Shown here piece by piece: positions 53,966 to 63,680 of a stretch of 64,000 nucleotides of DNA. Every line of letters starts with the position of its first letter. Positions within the stretch are counted from its first letter, which is position 1. The position numbers were made by a program, and so were the translations under genes. Source of the DNA: Ephydatia muelleri (taxonomy: Eukaryota; Porifera; Demospongiae; Spongillida; Spongillidae); assembly GCA_013339895.1 (NCBI GenBank), contig JABACO010000008.1, forward strand, positions 8,803,788-8,867,787, in the 5' to 3' direction. The notes under the pieces are model-generated. The model was not told where the DNA came from. It did not search any database and saw only the letters and a list, made by a program, of their open reading frames with translations.

Positions 53966-56005
53966 TTAATAACCCTCAGGTAGTTTCATGTCATATTTTG
54001 TAGCAATAGTTTGTCCAATGTTAATAGTTAAAGGATATTTGTTGTCTTGGTTGGTGACATCACATGCATAAAATAGTTGCCAAAACCCTTCACCTTTTAG
54101 ATTTGGGTTTCCCTCGATTTTTTTGGCTGGTGGACTTTGTCCTTCAATCCACTGCTGCAGTTCTTGCATAAGTTTTTCCTCATGTTCCTTCTGATAAAAT
54201 CCTAATGTGAAGAACTCTTGTTGCATTATTACACGGCAATCCTGGTACTGGTGCGGTGATGGTTGACCAAGTATATGAATATTGAACACCCTGTGTCCAA
54301 TAAATGCTGCCAAATCCAATGTTCCACTTGTGTTGCCAATGATCCCTTTCAGTTGGATTGCTTCTTCTTCTTCCTTCAGGGTCAACAACAGTTGCAAATG
54401 TAGCAGCTTACCATAATCATAAGGATCTTCAGAAGGTTTACGGAATTGTTTCAAGATCCCAAGTTTTTTCATTGCAGTGTAATGATCTTTATCCTGTTTA
54501 ATCAATGGTGCAAATGGTGAGATCAGCGGGCATTTTTCTTCATTGACCAAACATGAAAATCCTTTTTTTGTTTTATCAGCATAAATGTAGCACACAAAAT
54601 AGTTTTTGGAATGAAGGTACTTACTGATATTTAGATGAAATGTATCATCTAAATTCTGGTCGTTATTTGCACTGGAAGAGCATCTTATGTGCATAATGAA
54701 GACTGCTCTCTCACCTCGTTGTTCTTTGATTTTTTCAACCCAGTAGGCAGCATAGGCTTTGATACTGTCAGCTTTGGTACTGGTACCTTTGATACTGGCA
54801 ACTTTGGTACTGGTACCTTCAATACTGGCAGCTTTGGTACTGGTACCTTTGATACTGGCAGCTTTGGTACTGGTACCTTCGATACTGGCAGCTTTGGTAC
54901 TGGTACCTTCAATACTGGCAGCTTTGGTACTGGTACCTTCAATACTGGCAGCCTCGGTACTGGTAGCTTCAATACTGGCAGCCTCGGTACTGGTACCTTC
55001 GATACTGGCAGCCTCGGTACTGGTACCTTCAATACTGGCAGCTTTGGTACTGGTACCTTCAATACTGGCAGCCTCGGTACTGGTAGCTTCAATACTGGCA
55101 GCCTCGGTACTGGTACCTTTGATACTGGCAGCCTCGGTACTGGTAGCTTCAATACTGGCAGCCTCGGTACTGGTACCTTCGATACTGGCAGCCTCGGTAC
55201 TGGTAGCTTCAATACTGGTATCTTGAAACATATAGTGTGAAAATTTTCCAATCAGTGTTGCTGTTACCTTATCTCTCCCGTGACGGTAACATTCATGCGC
55301 AATATACGTGGTACACGCTTTCTGGTCAATGTAGATTGTACGTACATCCAACGAAGAAAAATGGTCGAGGGTTGCACTCTGTCGAGCATTTTGACGATAA
55401 CCCTTTGTTTTGATTTCCTGAAGTTCTAGTTGTAATCCAAAGCATGTTGCAAATGCTTTGGACAGCTCTGCACATTCCTTTGCACCTTTCATACCGTCGT
55501 GGGTTAAAATGACTTGAGGAATGCAGCATTCTGCGAGGAACAGGTATGCAAGGATGTGGTAGATATCTCCAGTACTGTTGATCGGTGCCATGGACAGTAC
55601 TATGTTCTCCATTTTAAAAACACTACCGTCAGCGTGAAATAGGCACTGCTTGTCTGTCGTCGGCAATTCAGCTCGAGACGGTCTTAGTGCCGTCGAGGTA
55701 GGAGTGTCAGATGTTGTATTTGTAGAAGATGACTTTTTCATAGCCGGCTTGCCAGCGGTCGTATCTTTCGCCGAGTCATTTGCCGATCCTTCGTCATCCA
55801 AGTCATCCAATGTTAGGTGGCTGAGAAGTGACGATACTTCAACAGGATCTTGAGACGCTGTGTTCGGCTGTCTGGGATCACGCTCAAGGGTATCGGTTGT
55901 TGTCAACTCCATATCAGTATGTGGTGCCATAGAGGAAGCAGACGACCCTGGTGTAGCCGGCTTTCCAACATTCGCGCGTTTATTATAACGTCTTCTTTCT
56001 GCCAT
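53966..56005 (-). CDS. Intact 679-residue single-exon protein with an internal 10-residue repeat array; family unknown
   Basis: ATG-to-stop ORF starting MAERRRYNKRANVGKP. Residues 1-110 are Ser/Thr/Pro-rich. Residues 110-260 form a globular segment (FKMENIVLSMAPINSTGDIY, VRTIYIDQKACTTYIAHECY). Residues 261-416 are about 15 copies of a 10-mer of the type ASIEGTSTEA. Residues 417-679 form a second globular segment with RAVFIMHIR, NYFVCYIYADKTKKGFSCL and GNTSGTLDLAAFIGHRVFN. The alternating hydrophobic strands and Gly-rich loops suggest two Rossmann-like halves, as in GT-B glycosyltransferases. That is a guess from pattern only. No signal peptide or membrane segment. The lack of introns is unlike the neighbouring host genes and suggests a retrocopy, transposon cargo or transferred gene. 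Confidence 0.7.
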   Translation of the reverse strand: MAERRRYNKRANVGKPATPGSSASSMAPHTDMELTTTDTLERDPRQPNTASQDPVEVSSLLSHLTLDDLDDEGSANDSAKDTTAGKPAMKKSSSTNTTSDTPTSTALRPSRAELPTTDKQCLFHADGSVFKMENIVLSMAPINSTGDIYHILAYLFLAECCIPQVILTHDGMKGAKECAELSKAFATCFGLQLELQEIKTKGYRQNARQSATLDHFSSLDVRTIYIDQKACTTYIAHECYRHGRDKVTATLIGKFSHYMFQDTSIEATSTEAASIEGTSTEAASIEATSTEAASIKGTSTEAASIEATSTEAASIEGTSTKAASIEGTSTEAASIEGTSTEAASIEATSTEAASIEGTSTKAASIEGTSTKAASIEGTSTKAASIKGTSTKAASIEGTSTKVASIKGTSTKADSIKAYAAYWVEKIKEQRGERAVFIMHIRCSSSANNDQNLDDTFHLNISKYLHSKNYFVCYIYADKTKKGFSCLVNEEKCPLISPFAPLIKQDKDHYTAMKKLGILKQFRKPSEDPYDYGKLLHLQLLLTLKEEEEAIQLKGIIGNTSGTLDLAAFIGHRVFNIHILGQPSPHQYQDCRVIMQQEFFTLGFYQKEHEEKLMQELQQWIEGQSPPAKKIEGNPNLKGEGFWQLFYACDVTNQDNKYPLTINIGQTIATKYDMKLPEGY
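54757..55222. repeat. 30-bp coding minisatellite, about 15 copies
   Basis: Unit of 30 bp (plus strand GCCTCGGTACTGGTA(C/G)CTTC.. plus AATACTGGCA). As the period is ten codons, all frames stay open on both strands. Subfamilies (TTTGG versus CTCGG, TACC versus TAGC) are interleaved, showing repeated local duplication. Confidence 0.95.
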
Positions 56006-56487
56006 AGTACCAGTAGATACACAACGAAAAGTTTATTCTCTTTACACAACCCACACGGGCAATCACTGTAAGTGTTAACCACAGACTGGGTAGACGCAAC
56101 GGGACCGTGTCAGTTGCCTCGTTCCCCGAAATATTGAAATGATAACGTAATGCCTTAACCTTTAAAACACTACTTGTAAATACTGTCGCCATTTAAAAGC
56201 CATATTACAATCGAATGAACAACTATGGTTCTAGTTATGGCCCAGATCATATGGCTTAGTTGTAGCTCCACTACATGGTACAGCCCGCGAAAAGCGACCA
56301 ATTTTTCACGGACATCTCCACTTATTCTCCCAGTAGGACAGATTATATGGCCAAACTGAAAGCGGAAAACTAAATGAGACAGAAGGCACTTATAGCGTAT
56401 GGTATAGAACTATTGCCACTCTGCGGTTGTAGATACGCTTAAAGTTGAATGTGCGTATTGCGTACACAGAATCTTAGTATACTCGTT
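56006..56487. other. No gene recognised; upstream region of the 679-codon ORF
   Basis: Likely contains the promoter of the minus-strand ORF, but no TATA or initiator could be assigned. Confidence 0.35.
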
Positions 56488-59248
56488 CATGGGCGTCGGA
56501 AGGTATAAAACATTGGTCCGGCAAATGAATAAATAATTAAGTGGGAGGACGCGGAGGGGGAGGGTGCGGGAGGGGGTTAAACCCCCTCCCGCCCAGCAAG
56601 GAGGGTATGGGGGAGCGCTGTAAGCTCCCCCATCGGGGTCTGGGGCGGAGCCCCAGAAGCTTAGCAAGTTGTGCATTATTAATGCCCTAAACCATAAGGA
56701 ATTTCACTACTACTAGCCAGCAGCTCGCCGCCCAAAAATCATGGCTATGGCCTATGAATTCGAAATTGCGATTGATTGCTTCAAATAAAAAAACAATTAA
56801 GTATGCATAAAATGACCAAACTGGCTAAGGCGGTGTTCGTTACCTCGAACAAACTCCTCTGCAATAACATCTGTGATCAATTTATCAAGGCTTTCTTGGT
56901 TTATGTTTAGTAGCATTATGTGGTTCAACCTACATTGACACATTGTACTTCGCAAGTACGTCTTCAAGCGCCTCATTGAAGAGAAACTGCGCTCACTAAC
57001 AGCATTGGTTGCTGGCATTACGAGAATAAGTCTAGCCACTGTGCACACTTCGCTGAAAAATTCTTTCTGTGCTGTAGACATCTCCTGCATTGCTTGAATG
57101 CAATCTTTCAGAAGTAACCTTTCACCCTTCCCAGTAAACCAGCTTCCTAGATTTTGCAGCTGTGCAGATAGTAGAGAAGCATCGAGGTCATTCTCGTAAA
57201 ATTCCACTACTTCCTTAAAGTGCTGATCAAAAGGTTCACAGTTAGCTGCACTGACAATCAAGCTTTCTAGATTCTGATAAATTGCATAGCCTGGCTGATT
57301 GAATCGATCTGAAATGCTTGCAATGGCCAAATCTAAGACCTAAAAGTAAGCTTGACGGTAGTGGTCTTCAACAGTAGAGCTGTGTGATCCTTCTCCAGTA
57401 CCCACTTCAAAACGTTGAGGAGCTCTTCTCTTTCGTGGCAGCACCGGAGGATTAGTGTTTGTTCGCTCACAGAAGCAGTGAACTAAAAGCAGAAAACCAT
57501 CAAAACAGTCTGTAGTGCGCATGGACACAAGTGTCTTAACAGTACATTCAGCCAAAGAATGCCCTTCAGCAGCAGACATTGTCTGCTTTTGTAAAGTTCT
57601 GCTCAAGTTATCCGTTATCTTGAGGATTTTCATGGCAAGCTGCAGCCCAAAAAGTACATTAAAAGTAGCCATTTGTGCTTGTACACCAATTATCCTGCCC
57701 TTCACATCAGGATCAAGCTGGGTTGTGAGGCATTCACTCCACAGTTGTTTTAGTACAACATAATTTTCGATGATGCTTTCCACAGCATCTCCTCTCACTG
57801 TCCATCTGGTAGGGCACATTGCTCGAATACCTATACTTGATCCAACGTGCTCCTCAGTTAGGTTCTCAACTTTGATGCGATCAAAGGCAGCATTTCGTTT
57901 AGGAGAATATCTAATCAATTTGCTAATTTCAAAGGCAGTATCTAAAGCATCCTTGCAAACCTTAGATTGTTTCATTGAATCTCCTACAGCCAGGTTCAAT
58001 GCATGACCATAGCAGTGTGTCAATACTGCTCTCTTCTCCTTTCTGGCAAGTTGGGTAGCAACACCTTTTCTGCAACCTACCATGTTTGATGCACCATCAT
58101 AGCACTGACCACGACACTGTGACACTGTCAAATTCATGCGTAGCAGCACATCCTCGATGGTTGAAAACAATGTGCATGCATCTATTGTTTCCACATTATA
58201 TAGCCCTATTACATCTTCATGGGATGTTAATGTGTTATCCACCCAGCGTATGCAAATCACAAACTGTTCTTTATTTGACACATCTGTGCACTCATCTGCC
58301 ATGATTGTAAAGAAACCATTCTTAGCAATATCTGAGCAAATCTGCCGCAAGATGTGCAAAGCCATTATCTCCAAAAACTCGTTCTGGATTTCTCCTGAGG
58401 TATACTTGTTTGCCTTTTTCTTCAACCAAGTCAGAAGAGCTGGACAATCAATTCCCCGCAAAAGTAGAAGCAGCGAAAAATTGCTGTCAGCTTCATCCTT
58501 ATGTCCCCTTAAAGCCAGTCCCTGGCGAGCAAGGTAGCGAATAGACTCAATAATTTTGCGTAACATTGCTCTATTTGCTTCCTTTTCTTTCTTGTGTTCC
58601 GTGCATAGCATCTCGCCACATCACCGGTTTTCAAAGGTAATTCAACAGCCTCCTTATGACAATCACTGTTAAAGTGCTTTTGAAATGCTTCACAAGCATC
58701 TTTCCAGTTCGTGTATCCTTTGGAAATGAAAGTAAGTTCACGTTTGGTACTTGCCTTGAATTTCTTCTCTACTTCTGTCATCATGCATAAGTGACAAAAA
58801 GCAGCATCAGTACTGGCATCGTAGTGTAACCAGCTGTGCTTTTCACACCACTCTGCTCTAAACGAGCGCGTTTCACCCTTCGATCCAAACGAACGTTTTG
58901 GAAAGGGAAATGACTTAGACGGATGGAATTTCTCTGGCACCACGGCAGACGCGGAAGAAGAAGGGACGGACAATGATATCGAGCGAGCGGAATCCATTTC
59001 TCTTTTAGACCATGTACATTATCAGATGACCCCCAACATTGTTAAACATTATCGTAGCAAGTTAACTCTTCATTCAATGCCGGACGTAACTAGATGCATG
59101 CGAAAGGGCGTGTGGCCTGGTCCGTTCGCTTATTACCTATGCCCTTATTCGTTAATTTATAATTATAATTATTTTTTATTTTTTTATTTTTTTTCGAAAT
59201 ATTGGTCTGGCGGCCGCCGGACCTGCCGGACCGGTTCCGACGCCCATG
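56488..59248 (-). mobile_element. Nearly complete hAT transposon, 2761 bp, with TIRs and 5-bp TSD
   Basis: Perfect 14-bp terminal inverted repeats CATGGGCGTCGGAA (56,488-56,501) and TTCCGACGCCCATG (59,235-59,248), bordered by the direct repeat TCGTT (56,483-56,487 and 59,249-59,253). They enclose a minus-strand transposase. Its TIR resembles that of the 670-bp element at 5,133 (CAGGGGCGTACGC), which also has a 5-bp duplication. Confidence 0.85.
56797..58997 (-). pseudogene. hAT transposase with one frameshift and one nonsense codon
   Basis: Three consecutive minus-strand segments. 58,997-58,509 begins MDSARSISLS and has the TTF-type zinc finger (WCEKHSWLHYDASTDAAFCHLC, with C..C and a later H). 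58,611-57,340 has the RNase-H-like core (FFTIMADECTDVSNKEQFVI, GQCYDGASNMVG, THCYGHALNLAV). 57,330-56,797 has the dimerisation region (VMPATNAVSERSFSSMRRL). A one-base frameshift near 58,610 and a single in-frame TAG near 57,340 separate them. Otherwise it is full length, about 730 residues. Recently inactivated. ZMYM1/DUF4371-like branch of hAT. Confidence 0.85.
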
Positions 59249-59253
59249 TCGTT

Positions 59254-59800
59254 TGGTTGGAGGAGGTTTCGCGTTTCGTAGAGCAATATAGACAAGTTAA
59301 GGAATTTTGATTGACAATGATGAGTGCTACGTGACGTCACATCCGAGGTACACGTTGTAGCGTGAGTCCTATGCCAAACTGTGCACGTAAGCCTTAGTAA
59401 AGCCTAGTTCGCAGCGATAAACCACACCTAAACCACGCCCGATACTGGTACGTTATTAAAAAGTGACGGCCGAGCCCAGTGCAGAACTTTTTTTCATTCA
59501 TCGCGACGCATCGCGGGCTCTTGCGTCATATTGTGAACTAGGCTTAAGTTTCTAGGGTAATGTATTCAAGTTATTTGTAATCTCACTTGTTTACACTCGC
59601 AAAAATAGTATGCAATCATCTTCAATTCCAGCATAACGCTTTGTGAAGACGACGTTCCTGGTGCTGCGCTGAACGTAGTCACAGCGTAGCAGCACTCAAA
59701 TGGTGGCTTCTTTGCCGTGGAATAAAAGGCAAATCATGTTGTAGGAAAAAGGATATAATAGGCAGTATCAGGACAGCGATTACAAGTGGAGCAGAAATGT
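59254..59800. other. No gene recognised
   Basis: Unique stretch between the hAT element and the SWIM-finger pseudogene. Confidence 0.4.
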
Positions 59801-60489
59801 TGACGTAAACGGTTCATACCTGGCTCCAAAACAGCAGCAGCTGCATTTGGAAAGTAGTGGTGAGTCTACTGATTCAGCTATTGACATCAGACTACCTGTG
59901 TCTGGTTATTCAACTGAGAATTATAAATTCTTCTCAAACAAGATGCCTACAGTGACCCTTGGTAATAATATGAATGTCCATGCCTTGACATGATCAGGAA
60001 TTCTGTATGAGTATCTTGCAAAAGGTGTTGGCCGATCACAAGAAACAGGTACATTCTGAGCAATCTCAAGGGGCTAGAACCACTGGGCATCAGGAAAGAT
60101 AGACAGGATTGAAATAAACACATGGCATCGTAACTTTTGTCATGTGCAATCTACAATGAAGCCATTACTGAAAGCAGGCAAATATCAAGTATATCTTCTA
60201 CTCAGCCATGAAGAAACCCTGGCATCTATTCAAAAGGCTACCTGTGAATGTCCTGCAGGGTAAGTTGTCAGGTATAAGAATATGCAGATGACTTGTTTTC
60301 TCCCCAAATAGAAAATCCTGCACACATATATCAGCATTGCTACATGCTCTAGTGACCATAACATTAATGCATGTTTCTGGACCTCAAGAAGCACTGTCAG
60401 ATGAAATGAGCAAAGACAAGGAACTACCAGTCACATCATATCCTTGTAAACGGAATGTTCCTCGTACACAAAAACATTGCACTTTATAG
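59800..60489 (+). pseudogene. SWIM zinc-finger protein remnant with a retained intron
   Basis: Plus-strand coding traces: LPVSGYSTENYKFFSNKMP (about 59,890-59,950), then HWASGKIDRIEINTW leading to a SWIM finger CECPAG...KSCTHISALLHAL. The finger is split by a 52-bp intron (60,260-60,311, GTAAGT to AAATAG) whose removal keeps the frame. The last exon ends at TAG 60,487-60,489. Upstream stops and frame shifts (for example after NVHALT) make it a pseudogene. Such SWIM proteins are numerous, transposon-like families in sponges and cnidarians, often with a YqaJ-type nuclease, which is not seen here. Confidence 0.65.
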
Positions 60490-61080
60490 GCATCCGAAAC
60501 ACATTTCGAGAAACATGATTGTAGGATGATGAAGAAAGCCAAGTATACAAGTGTGCATGATTTTGACCCAAGTAGATAATGATCAGTAAGTGCCTTCACC
60601 TTGCTTTTTAGTTCATCATTTTCATATTTTAAAGTCTCAATTTTGACATCAGCCACTGAAGTGCTTAGTGCATCAGTGGTTGGAATTTCATGAACCTGGA
60701 AGTCTGTAAAAAGCTGCTCACCTATGCCTGCTATCATCGGTGATGGGATTGTCAGAAGTCACAAATGACGCAACAACAGACTCTGTTTTAGATGCATCGC
60801 AGCTATTTTGGTCGCTGTTACACGATAAACTAGCATTGCTCCTTATCGATTCACGTCGTTGAGCTCTCTTGTTTCTGTCTTTACCTTGTTTTTTTGGTGA
60901 TACAAAAATTCCTGAGCTTGTCAGCATTGCACCTTGTCGTGCATAGCCTGGTAGGTCCTCTGCAAGGTATTGAACCTGGCATGAATAGACTCCGCCCCTT
61001 GCTCTCCTAGAAGGCCAAAACCTGTCACTGGTACGCCTTGCCCATTGGGTGGTGTGGTCTTCCAGTAAATGCATCTTCAA
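60384..61080 (-). pseudogene. Unidentified minus-strand coding fragment (KMHLLEDHTTQW)
   Basis: Overlapping ORFs 61,080-60,718 and 60,737-60,384 in different frames. The start MKMHLLEDHTTQWARR resembles the KMHxLEDH motif near the C-terminus of an uncharacterised transposon-linked protein family. A later IETLKYENDELKSKVKAL is a short coiled coil. The lower ORF overlaps the SWIM exon on the other strand, so part is probably shadow. Confidence 0.35.
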
Positions 61081-61151
61081 TGGTGGAATGATGCCCTAAA
61101 GTCAGCCATGATTAGAGATGTTGACTGCTCTGTTGATAAATACATGTAGGA

Positions 61152-61337
61152 TTAAAATTGTGATTTTATCTCAACTTTATCTTCGTCAATGATGAGTTGG
61201 TCATAGATTTTATGACACTTGCTGAGGAGTGAGACAGTCTTGCTAACCTCATTGATGTCGCAGTTACAGACCCTAGGTGTTGTGCTACTTAAATCATTGA
61301 GCTGCACAATGTGTTGATATTCGATGGCTAATAGCAT
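61152..61337 (-). CDS. Possible terminal exon of an unidentified small gene
   Basis: ORF with IEYQHIVQLNDLSSTTPRV and VSKTVSLLSKCHKIYDQLII ending in TAA. It lies downstream, on the same strand, of the exon at 61,923-61,785 and could be joined to it by splicing. No family was recognised and the junction is not proven. Confidence 0.35.
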   Translation of the reverse strand: MLLAIEYQHIVQLNDLSSTTPRVCNCDINEVSKTVSLLSKCHKIYDQLIIDEDKVEIKSQF

Positions 61338-61600
61338 TGTGAGAGGTTAAAAATAAATAAATTTGGTCTATACAGGAAGAGCCTTATGGATGTAGTTCCC
61401 TACAAAAAAAAAAAAACAAAAAAAACACCAAAGTATTGTTGGTGTTTCATCTTAAATGACTGTAATGCTGTATCCAGACCATCAAAAATGGTCCATCATG
61501 ATGGTTGAAACCCATATCCATGGCTTTGGTGGTTTTGGCTATTTCACTTTCCTGTATGTGTTTTCAGAGTAGTTATTGTCAAACATGAATTGAAATCTTA

Positions 61601-61784
61601 CCATTATGTTTACAGCTTTCCTCTTCTCCTCAACTTACCATTATGTTTACAGCTTTCCTCTTCTCCTCAACTTACCATTATGTTTACAGCTTTCCTCTTC
61701 TCCTCAACTTACCATTATGTTTACAGCTTTCCTCTTCTCCTCAACTTACCATTATGTTTACAGCTTTCCTCTTCTCCTCAACTT
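61601..61784 (-). repeat. 37-bp tandem repeat, five copies, each containing a 5' splice site
   Basis: Perfect or near-perfect 37-bp units starting at 61,601, 61,638, 61,675, 61,712 and 61,749. On minus each reads TTGAGGAGAAGAGGAAAGC and then TGTAAACATAATG/GTAAG, that is, the end of the adjacent exon plus its donor. 37 is not a multiple of three. Confidence 0.92.
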
Positions 61785-61923
61785 GTTTCATGATGTCTGT
61801 AGTGATGGACTCGTCCTCACCCAAAACAGCTACACATGTAAGCAGTTCCTCCAACGTTGCCAGCTCATCCCTGACCTCTGCACCACTTGCCTTCATAATC
61901 TGCAGCTTCTGCAAGTCTGCACA
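61749..61923 (-). CDS. Exon of an unidentified gene (LQKLQIMKASGAEVRDELA)
   Basis: Begins after acceptor ttactgtgcag and encodes LQKLQIMKASGAEVRDELA, LEELLTCVAVLGEDES and MKQVEEKRKAVNIM, a helical, coiled-coil-like sequence, before donor GTAAGT. The exon end and donor are repeated four more times downstream. Only use of the first donor avoids a stop a few codons on. Possibly joined to 61,337-61,152. Confidence 0.45.
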
Positions 61924-62389
61924 GTAAGATGAAATGCTGGATGTGCTAGATGCTGGTTGGTTGGGTAACAAAGGCCAGCTGCAGATCATAGACACGGCAA
62001 GAATCTTCGAAGAGCCCAACGACCTTCATGAAGATCCCTTAGGTTACCTGGAGCCCAGGTATGCACCCATTTTCACATCACATGATGATTTATAGAATTA
62101 ATACAAACTTTAGGTGGTCTCCTAATACAACTATTCTGTCATTTGATGTACCAATTAGACAGTAAATAAGCTCCTCTATGAATATAGCCAAGTGTATCGA
62201 GCCAATGATAGGTTAAAGTGTTTCTCGGAGTGAGAGTTATGCAAGCTAATAGCTGTTGAGTGGTGTTGGAGAGGCGTATGCACAGCCTACCATGTGCGTA
62301 GCTGTTGAGTGGTGTTGGAGATGCATACGCATATTGGTCCACGTGTATTTTAGTATAAACTGTGGTGTTGGGATTTTCTAGGCATCTGT
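61924..62389. other. No gene recognised
   Basis: Contains a short direct duplication (TAGCTGTTGAGTGGTGTTGGAGA) at about 62,250 and 62,299. No coding sequence supported. Confidence 0.4.
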
Positions 62390-62705
62390 ACTTATGCATT
62401 GCTGCTGTACGAGGGAATGGCTGCGGAAGGAGGTGATACACAAGCCCGGTGGAGACTGTTACTGTGGCTGCGGGAGGGGATGCCCAGGCCCCAACGAAGG
62501 CTATCCTAGCCCAGATGAATGCATTTATGGCAGATCTGAGGGGTTCAAGGAAGAAATGACGGCACAGCAGGGGGAAGTTGTTTGCCTCGCGTCGAAGCGG
62601 TCCAGGCAGGACCAGCCGCACAGCTTGAGGCGACCAGGAAATGCGGCGCAAATGGCTTTCATGGAGGAAGTGGCTGAATACATCAAGGAAGCAAGGCCAG
62701 ACTAG
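62390..62705 (+). pseudogene. Frameshifted coding fragment, possibly transposon ORF1
   Basis: An ATG at 62,418 opens MAAEGGDTQARW in one frame. A second frame has ILAQMNAFMADLRGSRKK and a third SKRSRQDQPHSLRRPGNAAQ ending in TAG at 62,705. Together they look like one decayed gag-like N-terminal region. The 254-codon ORF on minus over it is a shadow. Confidence 0.4.
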
Positions 62706-63180
62706 TTTTGGTGGAGCTGATGACAGTGGCTTGCACAACAGATGACGCACCCAAATATGATGAAGTGTCATTGGGGAGGGTAGCGTGCATGATCTAGGAG
62801 GTATGCATGCAGGAGGTGGATGAGAATACTGTGTAGTTCGGAGCACTTTGCCTTGTATTTGCTTTTCCGCCAAGTTTGATAATAATTTAAACGCTATGGT
62901 CAAATAATGTCAGCACCTCATTGCATCTGACTTGAAACAGTTGACCAAGTGTATGTAGTTATGTGCAACTAACTTCTCTATCAAGAAAGTGGTTTCGATA
63001 TGTTAATTCAGATACTATGAGAGGGGGGCAAGGAGGCAAAATTCCCCGGGCCCCAGGTCTCTAGAGCCACGCCCTAGACCAGCCACGCCCCCAAGCCTGT
63101 AATGAATGGCTAGCCCAATTATTTTTTGGAGCCCAGACCGTTACAACCAATCATAGCGCCGGTTTACACTGACTTCCTAT
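62706..63180. other. No gene recognised
   Basis: From about 63,020 the sequence GGGGGGCAAGGAGGCAAAAT is the likely left end of the hAT remnant that follows. Confidence 0.35.
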
Positions 63181-63680
63181 TTAATGAGCGAGATTGAGAA
63201 TGAGCTACCATCGTAAATCTGGCACCCAGAAAAGACAAGAAAAGCAATGCATGTTGAAGGAGTCAAAGGAGCAGAAGGCTATGAAGGAACCGACTGTAAG
63301 TGGAATCAAAGCAGCAGCGTGCCGAGTGTGGAAGCAATGACAGCTCCATCAGATTCTGAACTGAATTACTATTGAAGGATTGAGTGAAAGCCTCGAGATT
63401 CAAGAAGAGGTGCCTTCATCAGAACCGGATGCTGCTGTTAAGGATCAACTGAGATCCAAGGGGAAAAACCTTTGAATCCAATTTATCTGCTTAATAAGCT
63501 ATCAGAACCATGTTTGATGGGTTTGTTTCCAAACTGTTGCGTGGCACTGCACATTTATTGCACATTGCTCGTTACTGTAGCGCAAGGAGAACAGTCATTT
63601 AGCGTTCTAGAGAGAATTAAGAACTGCCTTCAGTTGACAGAGTTGGCTAAACAAAATAAACTTCAACGTCATAATTGAAT
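63180..63680 (+). pseudogene. Internally deleted hAT (ZMYM1-like) transposase
   Basis: An N-terminal start-like segment SYHRKSGTQKRQEKQCML (about 63,200-63,260) is followed after only 200 bp by the C-terminal dimerisation region (LFPNCCVALHIY, VTVAQGEQSFSVLERIKN, 63,472-63,678). The whole catalytic core is missing, as in a non-autonomous deletion derivative. Ends near 63,020 and 63,892 (GGCAGCCCTG) may be its termini. Confidence 0.65.

Noticed and set aside
54685-55251. ORFs of 155-188 codons rich in LPVPRLPV or TFDTGSFGTG over the 30-bp array
   Set aside because: Alternative frames of the minisatellite inside the 679-codon ORF. They have no unique flanking sequence.
62139-62903. 254-codon minus ORF
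   Set aside because: Overlaps a plus-strand coding fragment with better protein character. Its composition (His, Pro, Cys, Leu) is typical of an antisense shadow.
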